This document shows, in pieces, positions 1 to 6,935 of a stretch of 39,915 nucleotides of DNA. The notes beneath the pieces were generated by a model. It did not search any database, was not told the DNA's origin, and saw only the letters and a program-made list of their open reading frames with translations. Source of the DNA: a virus. A program made the translations under genes and the position numbers. The first letter of the stretch is position 1; every line of letters starts with the position of its first letter. The stretch spans positions 1 through 39,915 of IMG/VR virus record IMGVR_UViG_3300044699_000092; one strand, 5' to 3'.

Positions 1-209
1 CGGGATCTCAGCGCGGGCGGCGGCGATGGCCTCGTCGTAGGCTTTACGGGCCTGGTTAGCCTCCCAGCGCTCCTGCAGCGCGAGCAGCCGCTCCAGGGTT
101 TCCGGGTGGCGCCGGATTGCAGCGCCCGCGACAGCATCTCCATCGGGGTGGCCGCAACGGTCGGCTCGGTCGGCCCCTGTGGGGTCAGGCGTTGTGCTTC
201 GAAAGTCAT
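1..209 (-). CDS. erf: ERF-family single-strand annealing recombinase, N-terminal part (gene continues from position 39915)
   Basis: This is the amino-terminal part of an ERF superfamily protein, which anneals single-stranded DNA in phage recombination. The start is the ATG at 209, preceded by GAGGA and overlapping the upstream stop as ATGA. It encodes a 'TPMEMLSRALQSGA' block followed by 'LERLLALQERWEANQARKAY', both typical of the family's N-terminus. One base is missing near 105-115 (ACCCGG where ACC CCG is expected), so the two blocks lie in different frames. The last codons (ATC CCG) run into the window edge and join in frame to CCG ATC AGA at 39915, giving the family's conserved segment before 'VSFGAGKTAY'. 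The window edge therefore cuts a single gene on a circle. Confidence 0.88.
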   Translation of the reverse strand, partial: MTFEAQRLTPQGPTEPTVAATPMEMLSRALQSGATRKPWSGCSRCRSAGRLTRPVKPTTRPSPPPALRS

Positions 210-409
210 TGGTTGTCCTCCGCGCTGTCCATGGCCTGCTCGCAGCATTCCTTGCACTCCCATGTCTCGTGGCCGAGGGGGGTGCGCGTCATGGCGAGCG
301 GAAGCCGCTCGCCGCAGCAATCGCAGGTTCCAAATCCGGTGTTGCCGTCGTCGGCCTCGTCGTCGGGGCTGGCCAGTTTCCAGTCGTCGTAGGTGCGGTA
401 GCGGGTCAT
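206..409 (-). CDS. Small zinc-finger-like protein
   Basis: A 67-residue protein with two cysteine pairs: CDCC around residues 29-32 and CKECC around residues 52-56. This spacing suggests one treble-clef or ribbon zinc site. The start at 409 has GGAGGG just upstream and overlaps the previous stop as ATGA; its own stop overlaps the ERF start in the same way. It therefore looks translationally coupled inside the leftward recombination operon. The function is not known. It could be a small DNA- or protein-binding accessory factor, but nothing in the sequence shows a partner. Confidence 0.75.
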   Translation of the reverse strand: MTRYRTYDDWKLASPDDEADDGNTGFGTCDCCGERLPLAMTRTPLGHETWECKECCEQAMDSAEDNQ

Positions 410-577
410 GACGTTCCCTCCGCTTTGGCGATGGCGGCGCGGATGCGCTCTAACATGGCGTTATCGTAGGGGCGGGTCTCTTCGGTATCTTCCAATGCGA
501 GCCCAAGGAATAGCTCTGCCTCCTTCAGCGCCGCCAGCATGTTGGCGTAGTTCCAATCGCGCGTCCAGATTGGTCAT
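406..577 (-). CDS. Small hypothetical early protein (one frame break)
   Basis: The ATG at 577 follows a strong GAGGAGG site and overlaps the upstream stop as ATGA. The first residues, MTNLDA, are in one frame. From about position 558 the coding-like sequence (DWNYANMLAALKEAELFLG, then a tail ending AKAEGTS) continues in another frame up to the stop at 406. One surplus base around 556-565 would explain this. Corrected length is about 57 residues: acidic, helical, no recognised domain. It lies in the leftward operon between two other small genes. The product and role are unknown. Confidence 0.55.
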
Positions 578-747
578 ATGCTTGCCCTCCTCGTCGTACT
601 GCGCCAGCAGCTTGCAGTACTCTTCGATCTCGCGGCGCAGTGCGAGCACCGCCTCGCGGTCCGTAGGGCATGCCCATGGCCGTGCTCGGCCTTGTAGAGT
701 TGGAATTCGAGCTGGCGGATGCGCTGGGCGTCTTGTTCGGGGGTCAT
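574..747 (-). CDS. Small coiled-coil-like early protein (frame break)
   Basis: It starts at the ATG at 747, one base after the preceding stop, and reads MTPEQDAQRIRQLEFQLYKAE. A second stretch that looks coding, EAVLALRREIEEYCKLLAQYDE, lies in another frame from about position 670. A missing base near 670-676 would join them into a roughly 57-residue, heptad-rich, mostly helical protein. The uncorrected frame ends in an arginine- and serine-rich tail that looks non-coding. It might instead be fused to the next gene at 577. I do not recognise the family. Confidence 0.5.
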   Translation of the reverse strand: MTPEQDAQRIRQLEFQLYKAEHGHGHALRTARRCSHCAARSKSTASCWRSTTRRASI

Positions 748-748
748 G

Positions 749-873
749 TCACAAACCCTCGATGAATTTCTTGGCGCTTCGATCGTGGGGAAGTAGTAGT
801 AGCCGTACATTCCGCCGGTGTGGACGAGGAATTGCGAGCCAATCGTTTCGATGGTGCGGTTGCGGTAGGTCAT
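749..873 (-). CDS. Small hypothetical protein, first gene of the leftward operon (frame break)
   Basis: The start at 873 is preceded by GGGAGCAGG. The protein begins MTYRNRTIETIGSQFLVHT and contains a tyrosine-rich 'GYYYFPTIEA' segment. One missing base near 775 separates this from the probable end, 'KKFIEGL' with TGA at 751-749. Corrected length is about 41 residues. It is the promoter-proximal gene of the leftward recombination operon, next to the divergent control region. Similar short proteins are common in phages of alphaproteobacteria, but I know of no assigned function. Confidence 0.6.
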
Positions 874-1065
874 GTCCTGCTCCCGTTCTGATGTCCCTTC
901 ATGTCACAGTCTGTGGACAACGTCAACAGGTAAACAGCCCGTGACCTAAATTATTTTACCGGGGCGGCGTGCGTCACCACCGCCCCGGGCCATGGTTGCG
1001 GGGGGCCTTACGTCGCAATGACATCACGGCTTGCGGCAATCCACAAGCCGTGTTATTTCCCGGCC
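874..1065. promoter_or_regulatory. Divergent early control region with inverted repeats
   Basis: This is the 190-base gap between the leftward recombination operon and the rightward early operon, so promoters for both should lie here. Seen directly: a perfect 9-base inverted repeat (959-967 with 980-988), flanked on one side by AT-rich sequence; a second perfect 9-base repeat, CACGGCTTG/CAAGCCGTG (1025-1033 with 1044-1052), 14 bases before the HTH gene; and a near-palindrome TGTCACAG/CTGTGGACA at 902-919. On the minus strand TTGACG (926-921) could be a -35 element, but I see no convincing -10. The repeats are plausible operators for the adjacent HTH protein. Confidence 0.55.
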
Positions 1066-1329
1066 ATGAAAATCACCTCCGCAAGTGGCGCGATCGACGC
1101 GCTCGGCGGCACCGCCAAGGTGGCGCAGATGTTCGGCCTGTCCTATCGGGTGGTGTCGAACTGGCGCTCGCGCGGGCTGCCGCCGGATACTTTCGCGGTG
1201 CTGTCGCCAGCGCTGCAGGCGCACGGCCACACCTTCTCCCCGCTGCTGTTCGGACAGAAATTGCTCGCCGGGCAGGCGCTGATCTATCGCCGCGGCAAAC
1301 CCACCCGCGAGCGCAGCACCAATCCGTAG
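1066..1329 (+). CDS. Helix-turn-helix regulator, Cro/YdaS-like
   Basis: An 87-residue protein with a helix-turn-helix near the N-terminus: 'IDALGGTAKVAQMFGLSYRV' followed by 'VSNWRSRGLPP', a pattern typical of small Cro/YdaS-type phage repressors, where VSNW begins the recognition helix. The start at 1066 (MKITSASGA) was chosen because the domain begins there; an upstream ATG at 1018 would run through the inverted repeat at 1025-1052. It is the first rightward gene facing the divergent control region, so it probably binds operators in that gap and sets early transcription. Whether it represses one or both operons cannot be read from the sequence. Confidence 0.75.
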   Translation: MKITSASGAIDALGGTAKVAQMFGLSYRVVSNWRSRGLPPDTFAVLSPALQAHGHTFSPLLFGQKLLAGQALIYRRGKPTRERSTNP

Positions 1330-1339
1330 GAGGGACAGG

Positions 1340-1612
1340 ATGGCTGACCGACTAAGCGAACTCGTGCTCGGATTGCAGCGCTTGGCCGAGAACGCCAAGC
1401 TGCGCGGCGACGATCTGCGCTACACGCAGGAGGAGGAAACCCGCGAGCACCTCGCGTGGCTGGATCATCTGCTGCACATGGTCGAGGAGGTGCGCGCCGT
1501 GTTCCTGCAGGAGCGCAAGCGGTTCATCCCGACCGAGCGCGAGCGGCTCCACCAGATCCAACAGCAGGACGAGAAGATCCCGCGCGTGGTCAAGCAGGGG
1601 CCGGCAGCATGA
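1340..1612 (+). CDS. Hypothetical helical early protein
   Basis: A 90-residue, charged, largely helical protein (MADRLSELVLGLQRLAE...) with coiled-coil character in its middle and a glutamine-rich part near the end (QIQQQDEK). GGAGGGACAGG lies directly before the start. The stop overlaps the next start as ATGA, so it is coupled to the downstream HTH-like gene. No domain is recognised. Its position in the rightward early operon suggests a regulatory or replication accessory role, but that is inference. Confidence 0.7.
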   Translation: MADRLSELVLGLQRLAENAKLRGDDLRYTQEEETREHLAWLDHLLHMVEEVRAVFLQERKRFIPTERERLHQIQQQDEKIPRVVKQGPAA

Positions 1613-1887
1613 GCAGCGACATTCCGCGCGCCCGCAACATCCTCAAATGGGCGCTGGACGACAAGCTTGATCTTGTGGCCACCCGCGATGCGATCCGCCG
1701 CGCGCTCCGCTTGATGACGCGCAAGCAAGCCGAGTTCCGCGCCCCCGACAATGTCGTGCCGATGACCACAGCGACCAAGCAGCGCGCCCGGGCGCTGCGC
1801 CACAAGGGCTGGCCGATCCGCCGCATCGCCGAGAAGCTGCACACCAATTCCGGGCGGGTGTCGGAAGCCTGCAGCGATGGCCGCTGA
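1609..1887 (+). CDS. Hypothetical protein with C-terminal HTH-like segment
   Basis: A 92-residue basic protein starting MSSDIPRARNILKWALDD at the ATG at 1609, which overlaps the previous stop. The C-terminal third, 'TKQRARALRHKGWPIRRIAE' followed by KLHTNSGRVSEA, resembles the resolvase/sigma-type helix-turn-helix in which a helical arm precedes the IAE..L motif. It is therefore a candidate DNA-binding early protein. There is no catalytic domain, so it is not a recombinase. The next gene begins inside its last codons. Confidence 0.65.
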   Translation: MSSDIPRARNILKWALDDKLDLVATRDAIRRALRLMTRKQAEFRAPDNVVPMTTATKQRARALRHKGWPIRRIAEKLHTNSGRVSEACSDGR

Positions 1888-2068
1888 ATTTAGCTTTGAT
1901 GAACTGCACAAATGCGCTGAGCGTGAGCTAAAGCTGCGCAAGCGGGTCTATGTCAGATGGGTGGAGGCCGGCCGGATGACCCAGATGCAGGCCAATCGCG
2001 AAATTGCGATGATGGAGGAGATTGCCAATCACTTAGCCCGGCAAGAGCTTTTGAACAGGCTGCTGTGA
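1877..2068 (+). CDS. Small conserved phage hypothetical protein
   Basis: A 63-residue helical protein (MAAEFSFDELHKCAERELKL...). The segment 'RVYVRWVEAGRMTQMQANRE' matches a pattern (R-V-Y-x-x-W-V-x-x-G-R-M-T) that I know from short uncharacterised genes in many alphaproteobacterial phages. It overlaps the gene before it by 11 bases, and its stop overlaps the next start as TGATG. No function is established. It sits in the early operon ahead of the ATPase. Confidence 0.7.
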   Translation: MAAEFSFDELHKCAERELKLRKRVYVRWVEAGRMTQMQANREIAMMEEIANHLARQELLNRLL

Positions 2069-2259
2069 TGGCCGCTGACGACCCCAATCGGTATTTCTCG
2101 CTGCTGCTGCAGGCCAAGCCGGGCAGCCCCAATCCCCATATCAGCATCCGCCACATCCTCAAGCTGGCATTGAGGCGTTATGGCCTCAAATGCGTCGAGG
2201 CGCGCGAACTGCCGCCGCCGGTCAGCGGGGAGAAGCCGCGCAAGCCTGCCGGGGAATAA
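2068..2259 (+). CDS. Small hypothetical early protein
   Basis: A 63-residue basic protein beginning MAADDPNRYFSLLLQAK and ending in a proline- and lysine-rich tail (VSGEKPRKPAGE). Its start overlaps the previous stop (TGATG), so it is translationally coupled. It is the last gene before an apparent non-coding gap of 180 bases. No motif is recognised. Confidence 0.6.
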   Translation: MAADDPNRYFSLLLQAKPGSPNPHISIRHILKLALRRYGLKCVEARELPPPVSGEKPRKPAGE

Positions 2260-2439
2260 TATTCTACACCAGATGTAGTGGTGTTAACTGTTATCCACAA
2301 CTAGTTGAAATTTCCGCATTTTACCGTTGCCGGCCGGACGCAAATCAGAGCCTATGGGTGGGCCGGGACAGCGGTTCGCGACCGTTGCCCCTCCGTCCGT
2401 CGTGGGGCTCACCGGCACCTTTCAGCGGGCGGACACCCA
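2260..2439 (+). promoter_or_regulatory. Early intergenic region, possible promoter and leader
   Basis: A gap of 180 bases between early genes. It opens with an AT-rich stretch holding an inverted repeat ACACCA-GATGTAG-TGGTGT (2266-2284) and the palindrome AACTAGTT near 2300. It then becomes GC-rich and contains a short CGGT/ACCG hairpin around 2373-2385. There is no T-run to mark a terminator. A promoter for the downstream replication genes is plausible, with the repeat as an operator, but no clear -35/-10 pair stands out. Confidence 0.35.
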
Positions 2440-2629
2440 TGACCACCACTCCGTTAGAGATATTTCGCGCACGTTGCCAGGCCCGCGCCCTGCTGTGGCA
2501 GGCCGGCGAATTCACCCTGCATCAGGCCGTCGACGAGCTGGAAGCTTACGGCCGGGCGCTCAAGCTCGATGTCGACGAAGCTCAGGGATCATGTCTCACG
2601 CCTTTGCCGCGGTGCGCCCCCATGACTGA
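2440..2629 (+). CDS. Small hypothetical early protein (one frame break)
   Basis: It begins MTTTPLEIFRARCQARALLW and has the sequence 'FTLHQAVDELEAYGRALKL'. This resembles short phage proteins that sit just upstream of replication ATPases. After '..VDEAQ' the reading frame probably shifts by one base near 2585 to end in IMSHAFAAVRPHD with TGA at 2627-2629, overlapping the next start as ATGACTGA. Without the shift, the frame runs on in phase into the next gene as one 127-residue protein. I prefer two genes because the linking residues (SCLTPLPRCAP) do not look coding. Confidence 0.55.
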
Positions 2630-2822
2630 CTGGAAACAGGTTGCCCAGGACGCCTGGGACCATCCCGACTGGGCCGAAGCGGCAAGAGAATTCAACCGCG
2701 AGCGGTCGCCGGATGATGAAAAGACCCTGTTCCTGCAATTGCTGCTGTCCGATGACGTCACGCTCGAGCAAACCTATCAGATCATCAACAGCCCGGAATA
2801 CCGGGCAAGGTATAAATCATGA
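2622..2822 (+). CDS. Small hypothetical early protein
   Basis: A 66-residue acidic protein (MTDWKQVAQDAWDHPDWAEA...) with tryptophan-rich helices and the C-terminus EYRARYKS. It ends with TGA overlapping the ATG of the ATPase gene (2819), indicating translational coupling. No domain is recognised. The coupling suggests it may work with the ATPase, for instance as a loader or inhibitor, but that is inference only. Confidence 0.6.
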   Translation: MTDWKQVAQDAWDHPDWAEAAREFNRERSPDDEKTLFLQLLLSDDVTLEQTYQIINSPEYRARYKS

Positions 2823-3958
2823 GCGAGGACCAGCGGCCGACCGCCCAAATCCTGCGCGACCTGCTGCGAACACGGGGAAACTATCGAGACGAGGCAAAAA
2901 CCAACGGATCGGGGGCTGAATTCCATGCGGAGTGGCTAAGGGCTTCTGATGTCGTGCCCCGCAATCCCGATTGGTTATGGCCGGGTTATCTGGCACGGCG
3001 CAAAATATCGATTTTCCACCGGCGATAGCTCACTGGGGAAATCGCAAATCTCATGCGCCTTTGCCGCAACAGTCACTAGCACCCATGAATGGCCAGACAA
3101 GGAGGCCGCCCTCGACGGCAGCGTGATTGTTCTCAGCGCCGAGGATGATCCCGAGGACACCATTGTGCCGCGCCTGCTGGCGGCCGATGCCAACCTCAAC
3201 CGTATTCATATTTTGAAATCGGTCCAGAACAAGGACCGCAAGCCGCTGGTCTTCAGCGTCCAAAGCAATCTGCAGATCATCGCGGACAAAATTGCCCAAG
3301 TTCCTGACACATGCTTGCTGATCGTGGACCCGATCACTGCGTTTCTGGGGCGGCAAGATCGATAGTTACAAAATCACCGAAGTGCGCGCCGCACTGCAGC
3401 CGCTCAAGGAAGCAGTCGAGGCTCTGAATGTGGCCGCCCTGATCATCGCCCATCCAGCCAAATCCACCGTGCTCAACGCCTTGAACTATGTGGCCGGCTC
3501 AGGCGCCTTCACCCACGGCCCGCGGCTCGCCTTCATGGCCATCACCGATCCCAAATTGCCCGATCGCCGGCTGCTCCTGCCGTACAAGAACAGCCTGGGG
3601 AAATTGCCCGACGGGCTGGGCTATTTCATCGAAAGCGCATTCGTGGGGGAAGACCGGAATATCCTGAGCAGCCGGATTGTCTGGGACAGCACGCCCGTCA
3701 CCATGACCGCCAACGAGGCCCTCGCCGCCACCGTCGAAAATCAGAAATCTAAATCGGCCCGCAATGAGGCCGGTGAATTTCTGCGCACCAACATGGCCGA
3801 TCCAGGCGAACCCTACAGCGCTGCCGAACTGATCGAGCAGGCCAAAGCCAAAGGCATCAATGAGCGGACCCTGCGGCGAGCGGCCGAACAAGATCGGTGT
3901 CAAGAAAAGCAAAAAAGGGTTTCGCGGGAAAATGTGGTGGAAAATTCCCGATGAGTAA
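2819..3958 (+). CDS. RepA/AAA_25-like replicative ATPase (helicase family), three frame breaks
   Basis: A RecA-fold ATPase of the RepA/AAA_25 type, used by many phages as a replicative helicase-like protein. After an N-terminal region (MSEDQRPTAQILRDLL...) comes a Walker A motif GDSSLGKS near 3024-3047, a Walker B TCLLIVDP around 3308-3331, and 'ALIIAHPAKS' near 3439-3468, which fits the motif after Walker B. The C-terminal half ends in a winged-helix-like segment (YSAAELIEQAKAKGINERTL) with a final WWKIPDE. The gene is read in different frames with breaks near 3020, 3352 and 3890. Corrected length is about 380 residues, normal for the family. It is the only replication protein evident in the genome. 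Confidence 0.8.
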
Positions 3959-3997
3959 AATAGCACCGTCGCGCGCGCGCGCGGGGGTTTCTAAATC

Positions 3998-4141
3998 TGT
4001 CCGGATAGCCGCATTGAGGACAACTACAAAAATGTAGATGTCCGGATTGGGTAAATATCTGAAAGAGGACAAAAAACAAGGCGTAAAGGAACCCAATCCG
4101 GCCAATCCGGACAAAATAATAGAAGGGGGTCAATCCGGACA
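3998..4141 (+). repeat. Iteron-like cluster of TGTCCGGATTG motifs
   Basis: Five copies of one short motif lie within 144 bases: TGTCCGGAT (3998-4006), TGTCCGGATTGGG (4039-4051), and, in reverse orientation, CCCAATCCGG (4092-4101), CCAATCCGGACA (4102-4113) and TCAATCCGGACA (4130-4141). The second and third copies face each other and can pair over ten bases. The cluster lies between the ATPase gene and the next gene, in AT-richer sequence than its surroundings. This is what an origin recognised by a RepA-like protein, or a multi-site operator, would look like. Confidence 0.6.
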
Positions 4142-4151
4142 GGAGAACAGA

Positions 4152-4455
4152 ATGGCAAAAATCATCCGACCGCGCGTCCCCTACCGCCCAATACCGCCAA
4201 ACCCGAACTTTAATCCCCCGCCGCTCAGCCGCATCCGCGAGCGTGCCCTGGCCGGCGAAGTCGATCAACCCGGCGTCCGATTTCGTGGCGCGGTTCGACG
4301 TTGTGCCTGCGGCGCGCACAAATTCGGCTTTGGCGAAAGCTTTATCGACATGCAAACCGGTGAAATCACCCCCGCAAAGGTGCGCCGAGTGTCGCCAACC
4401 TTACCACCGACGTCACCCCGCAAACCCAAAGCAGACGGTCGCCCAACATGAATGA
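4152..4455 (+). CDS. Small zinc-ribbon-like protein (frame break)
   Basis: It starts MAKIIRPRVPYRPIPPNPNF at the ATG at 4152, with AGGAG seven bases upstream; a longer frame from 4038 would pass through the repeat cluster and has no such site. The proline-rich N-terminus is followed by 'RCACGAHKFGFGE' and, after a one-base shift near 4380, 'CAECRQPYHRRHP'. The two cysteine pairs then make a CxC...CxxC zinc site, which supports the shift. The shifted frame stops at 4455, overlapping the next start (4448). About 101 residues. Probably nucleic-acid binding; exact role unknown. Confidence 0.55.
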
Positions 4456-4590
4456 CCTGGATAAAATCGTTCGCAGCCTTCCCAGCACCCGCAGTCTACT
4501 GCTAGTATTTGCGCAAATAGACCAATACAAGCGGTTGGAGAAGCGCAGGTTTAGACGGTTGCTCAACACGCTCAAGGCGGACACCGATGG
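4448..4590 (+). CDS. Small hypothetical protein, end uncertain
   Basis: It begins MNDLDKIVRSLPSTRSLLLV at 4448 and continues through a helical, arginine-rich segment (EKRRFRRLLNTLKADTDG). The frame stays open well beyond this point, but the following residues read like the start of the next gene in a wrong frame. I therefore place its end near the ATG at 4587, with a suspected indel hiding the true stop. No domain is recognised. Confidence 0.45.
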
Positions 4591-5171
4591 CGAGCAAGCG
4601 GCGCAGGGGCGGCCGAGGAAACTCGGCCACCGCTACAAATCGGGCAACCTGAAAGCTCCGAGCCATGAACCGGCGATATCGCCCGCGGCGATCGCGCCAC
4701 CCAGCCGCACCGCAAGGGTCTGGGCGAACACGCCGCTGACCAACTCGGCGAGAGCGAACTCGGCCGAATGGTCTTGCGCGGTCAGATCAGCCCGCTGCAG
4801 CATCTCGCCGGCCAGCGCTACGCCGCCCAGTGGCGAGCCTACATCGGCACCCTGGATGGCCCCAGGAGCCCGCGCCGAGGCCAAGGGCGCGGAAAACCTG
4901 CGACGGGTGTCTCGGACCGGCCCGGCCGGAAAAATGCGCCTGCGACCTCGCCCGGCGCTCCTGGCACCGATCATGGAACGTGCTCGTCGCCGCCGGTGCC
5001 TGCGTAGTGGTGGCCATGGTGGTGCTGCACGACGTGCCGTGCGCGCCGGCCGAGCGGCTCAAATTATGCGGCGCGCTCGATGCGCTGGCGCTCGAGCTTG
5101 GATTGACAAATAACCGCAAATCATTTTCTGTGGAAAATAACAATCCCAACCATGTCCGGGCTGAGCCATGA
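4587..5171 (+). CDS. Conserved phage protein with cysteine cluster (several frame breaks)
   Basis: Coding-like blocks lie in three frames. They are an AT-hook-like basic start (GRPRKLGHRYKSGNLK), a central block 'HRKGLGEHAADQLGE' leading to RMVLRGQISPLQHLAGQRYA, and a C-terminal block with a C-x2-C-x8-C-x-C cluster (TCDGC...KCAC) followed by 'RLKLCGALDALALELGL'. The central and final blocks match, from memory, an uncharacterised family found next to replication genes in alphaproteobacterial phages. Breaks are near 4600, 4675 and 4900. Corrected length is about 190 residues. The cysteines may bind zinc; the function is unknown. Confidence 0.5.
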
Positions 5172-5440
5172 GCGATCGTCTGTTCGCGGTGTCGGGCGAT
5201 TGGGCCATTGCGAGTGACGGGCTCCAATGGATGCTTATGCGACGACTTCCCAATACCTACACGGGCTGGAAGCCAGTTTCGTTCGTCCGTTCTACTCGGG
5301 ACGTCCTCGCTAGATGCATACAAGAGAAGGGCGTAGACGCGACCACATCGCGCCAATTGCTCTCCGGGCTCCCAGACACCTTCGATGAGTGGAAAAACGC
5401 ATCAGGCAATTCGCGACTAGCCGTGGCCGTGATGATCTAG
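5168..5440 (+). CDS. Small conserved phage hypothetical protein
   Basis: A 90-residue protein (MSDRLFAVSGDWAIASDGLQ...) containing 'WKPVSFVRSTRDVLARCI', a segment I recognise from small early proteins of alphaproteobacterial phages without assigned function. It is intact in one frame. The start overlaps the previous stop as ATGA. It closes the rightward early operon; the next feature is a 12-base inverted repeat and then leftward genes. Confidence 0.7.
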   Translation: MSDRLFAVSGDWAIASDGLQWMLMRRLPNTYTGWKPVSFVRSTRDVLARCIQEKGVDATTSRQLLSGLPDTFDEWKNASGNSRLAVAVMI

Positions 5441-5499
5441 CCGCGGCCGCGGCCTAGCGCCGGCGGGTGCCCTCCGACGCGGCCCGCCGGTTGGTTCCT

Positions 5500-5536
5500 A
5501 TGAAGGAAATTGATTTTCGCTCGGAATTTCCTTCAT
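5500..5536. repeat. Perfect 12-base inverted repeat in a convergent gap
   Basis: ATGAAGGAAATT (5500-5511) and AATTTCCTTCAT (5525-5536) are exact reverse complements around a 13-base loop. It lies between the end of the rightward early operon (5440) and the stop of the leftward gene at 5547. No T-run follows on either strand, so it is not a canonical terminator. The AT-rich stem in a GC-rich genome looks more like a protein-binding site or a bidirectional RNA structure. Confidence 0.6.
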
Positions 5537-5546
5537 GTCGCGTTCG

Positions 5547-6001
5547 TCATTTGTGCTTGCGCACCGGCTTCTTGACCGGCCGGCTGCGCTTCACGTCGTG
5601 CTTGCGGGCCGCGGTGTGGGCGCGCTGGCCCTTCTGCCGGTGCAGGGTGTCCTCGTCGTCCCGGGCCTCGATCTCGGCCTTACGGTCGTCAGCTTGCGAG
5701 CGCTTGTTGGCGTCGTCGTGCTGCTTCTGACCCTTGGCCTCCTTCTGGTGCTTGGCCTCGTAGCCGGGCTGGTGCTCCGGGGCGCGCTCGGGGTTGGCGC
5801 TCGGCTCCTGCCGGCCTTGGGCCTCGTCGGCCCGGCGCTTGGGTTCCGGCGTCTCGTAGGTCGTGGTGCCGGGTGGGTGCCGGGGGACTGGTGGCCGATC
5901 GGGAATTGGTGTTTCGTGCTCTCGGCGGTCTTACCCTCGGCGGGCTCGTTGGCTTGGCCGCGGGGCTTTTCCTGCTGGGTTTCGCCTGGCATGGTTGCCA
6001 T
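5547..6001 (-). CDS. Highly charged low-complexity protein (frame break)
   Basis: The start is the ATG at 6001 (MATMPGETQQEKPRGQ), with GAGGA eight bases upstream. After '..GHQSPGTHPA' a one-base shift near 5870 leads to TTTYETPEPKRRADEA and a long region rich in K, E, D, R, Q and H, ending VKKPVRKHK with TGA at 5549-5547. Corrected length is about 150 residues, with no hydrophobic core, so it is probably intrinsically disordered. The first part of the uncorrected frame degenerates into an arginine/serine/threonine string, which supports the shift. It could bind nucleic acid or be packaged. There is no recognised family. Confidence 0.6.
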
Positions 6002-6343
6002 GGTGTGTTTCCTCATTGTGGGGACTGAATGGGGTATTCAGTCTCACGAGGGTAACGCGGGGATGGCACTCGACGTTCAATTGGGGGATAGTGGGCCGGT
6101 TCGCACGGCCCTGCCGGTGACCCCCCGGCTGGCGTTTGCCGGTCAATGCCGCCAGGCGGCGGACTAGACCTTCGGGCGGCAACGCGATCGGCAACCAACT
6201 AACGGCGAACGCAAGGGGCAGGTCAGCGTCGCCGGCCGTCAACGCAATATGCGATAGCAGGTTCCGCGCTTGTTGGCAACAAGATGTGGACGCAATGTCG
6301 GGTTGCCGGCGTAACGATCTGTGGATTATGATATGCTGGCCAC
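6002..6343. promoter_or_regulatory. Divergent non-coding gap of 340 bases
   Basis: This gap separates the leftward gene ending at 5547 from the rightward gene at 6344. No convincing gene was seen in it; a minus-strand open frame across it has no family resemblance and no good start. It holds a perfect hairpin GACTGAAT-GGGGT-ATTCAGTC (6023-6043), just upstream of the leftward gene, a likely operator or leader structure. A sigma70-like promoter for the rightward gene lies near its right end. The rest shows nothing I can name. Confidence 0.45.
6303..6332 (+). promoter_or_regulatory. Sigma70-like promoter candidate for a nearly leaderless gene
   Basis: TTGCCG (6303-6308) and TATGAT (6327-6332) are separated by 18 bases. 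They match the consensus hexamers at 4/6 and 5/6 positions. Transcription would begin around 6338-6341, only a few bases before the ATG at 6344, and no ribosome binding site precedes that ATG. The message would be leaderless or nearly so. Confidence 0.4.
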
Positions 6344-6914
6344 ATGTCAAATCTCTTCCACGCATACAGCTTTGATTATCTCGACGAGGAGTTTGACGCG
6401 CCTGACGTCGCGGCCGACGCCGAGCTAATCCGCGCGCTCGCGGCCGGCCGGTGGGGGCTGCACCCCGATGCCTGGGGCAACTACGAGGCGATGCGGATTG
6501 CGGACAACGGTCGGTGGGAGCCGGCTAATGGAGAGCGGTCTTATGATCCCACGCCAGCGTACCAAGCGCCGGTGCAGAGGCCGCCAAAACCGCGGCGGAC
6601 GCTGGCCGGCGTGGTACCCGTCAGACGACGTGGTGCCCAGGCCCCAGCATGTGCCCAAGCCGCAGCAGGAGGGCGAACTCAAGCTCACTTGCGACGATTG
6701 CCCGGCGATGTATGCCGAAACGATGCCTTACATCCATGGCCGGCGCGAGCGGTCCGTTGCGGCGATCCGGCGGCGGGCGAAGAAACACGGCTGGACCTGC
6801 ATTGTCGGCATCGACCGCTGCCCGAAATGCTCACAGATTGCCCCGCCAGAGAAGATAGGCAACGGCGCAGGCCCACGTCAGGGCGATGAACAGCACGCCC
6901 AGCGCAGTCAGTAG
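6344..6914 (+). CDS. Zinc-ribbon protein of the accessory island (frame break)
   Basis: It begins MSNLFHAYSFDYLDEEFDAP with an acidic N-terminal half up to about 6600. There the frame shifts by one base and continues PAWYPSDDVVPRPQHVPKPQ. The C-terminal half holds a zinc ribbon: CDDC near 6690-6700 and CPKC near 6821-6832, separated by a basic helix (HGRRERSVAAIRRRAKKHGW). This fits a small nucleic-acid-binding protein of about 165-190 residues. The end is uncertain: the frame closes at 6914, overlapping the leftward micro-gene at 6831-6935, so another indel may hide an earlier stop. Confidence 0.55.
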
Positions 6915-6935
6915 CACGACGACATCGCCGCTCAT
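6831..6935 (-). CDS. Micro-membrane protein, 34 residues
   Basis: The ATG at 6935 follows the stop of the upstream 62-residue gene by two bases. The product MSGDVVVLLTALGVLFIALT then continues hydrophobic and ends LLWRGNL. It is one transmembrane helix with a short charged tail. Close coupling to the 62-residue membrane protein suggests that the two act together in the inner membrane. A 3' overlap with the rightward zinc-ribbon gene is possible. No family is recognised. Confidence 0.5.
   Translation of the reverse strand: MSGDVVVLLTALGVLFIALTWACAVAYLLWRGNL

Noticed and set aside
1609-1887. Resolvase/invertase based on the C-terminal HTH-like segment
   Set aside because: The protein has only 92 residues and no catalytic serine-recombinase domain.
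5931-6365. Leftward open frame across the 340-base gap
   Set aside because: Poor start, no family resemblance, and it overlaps the N-terminus of the charged protein in another frame.
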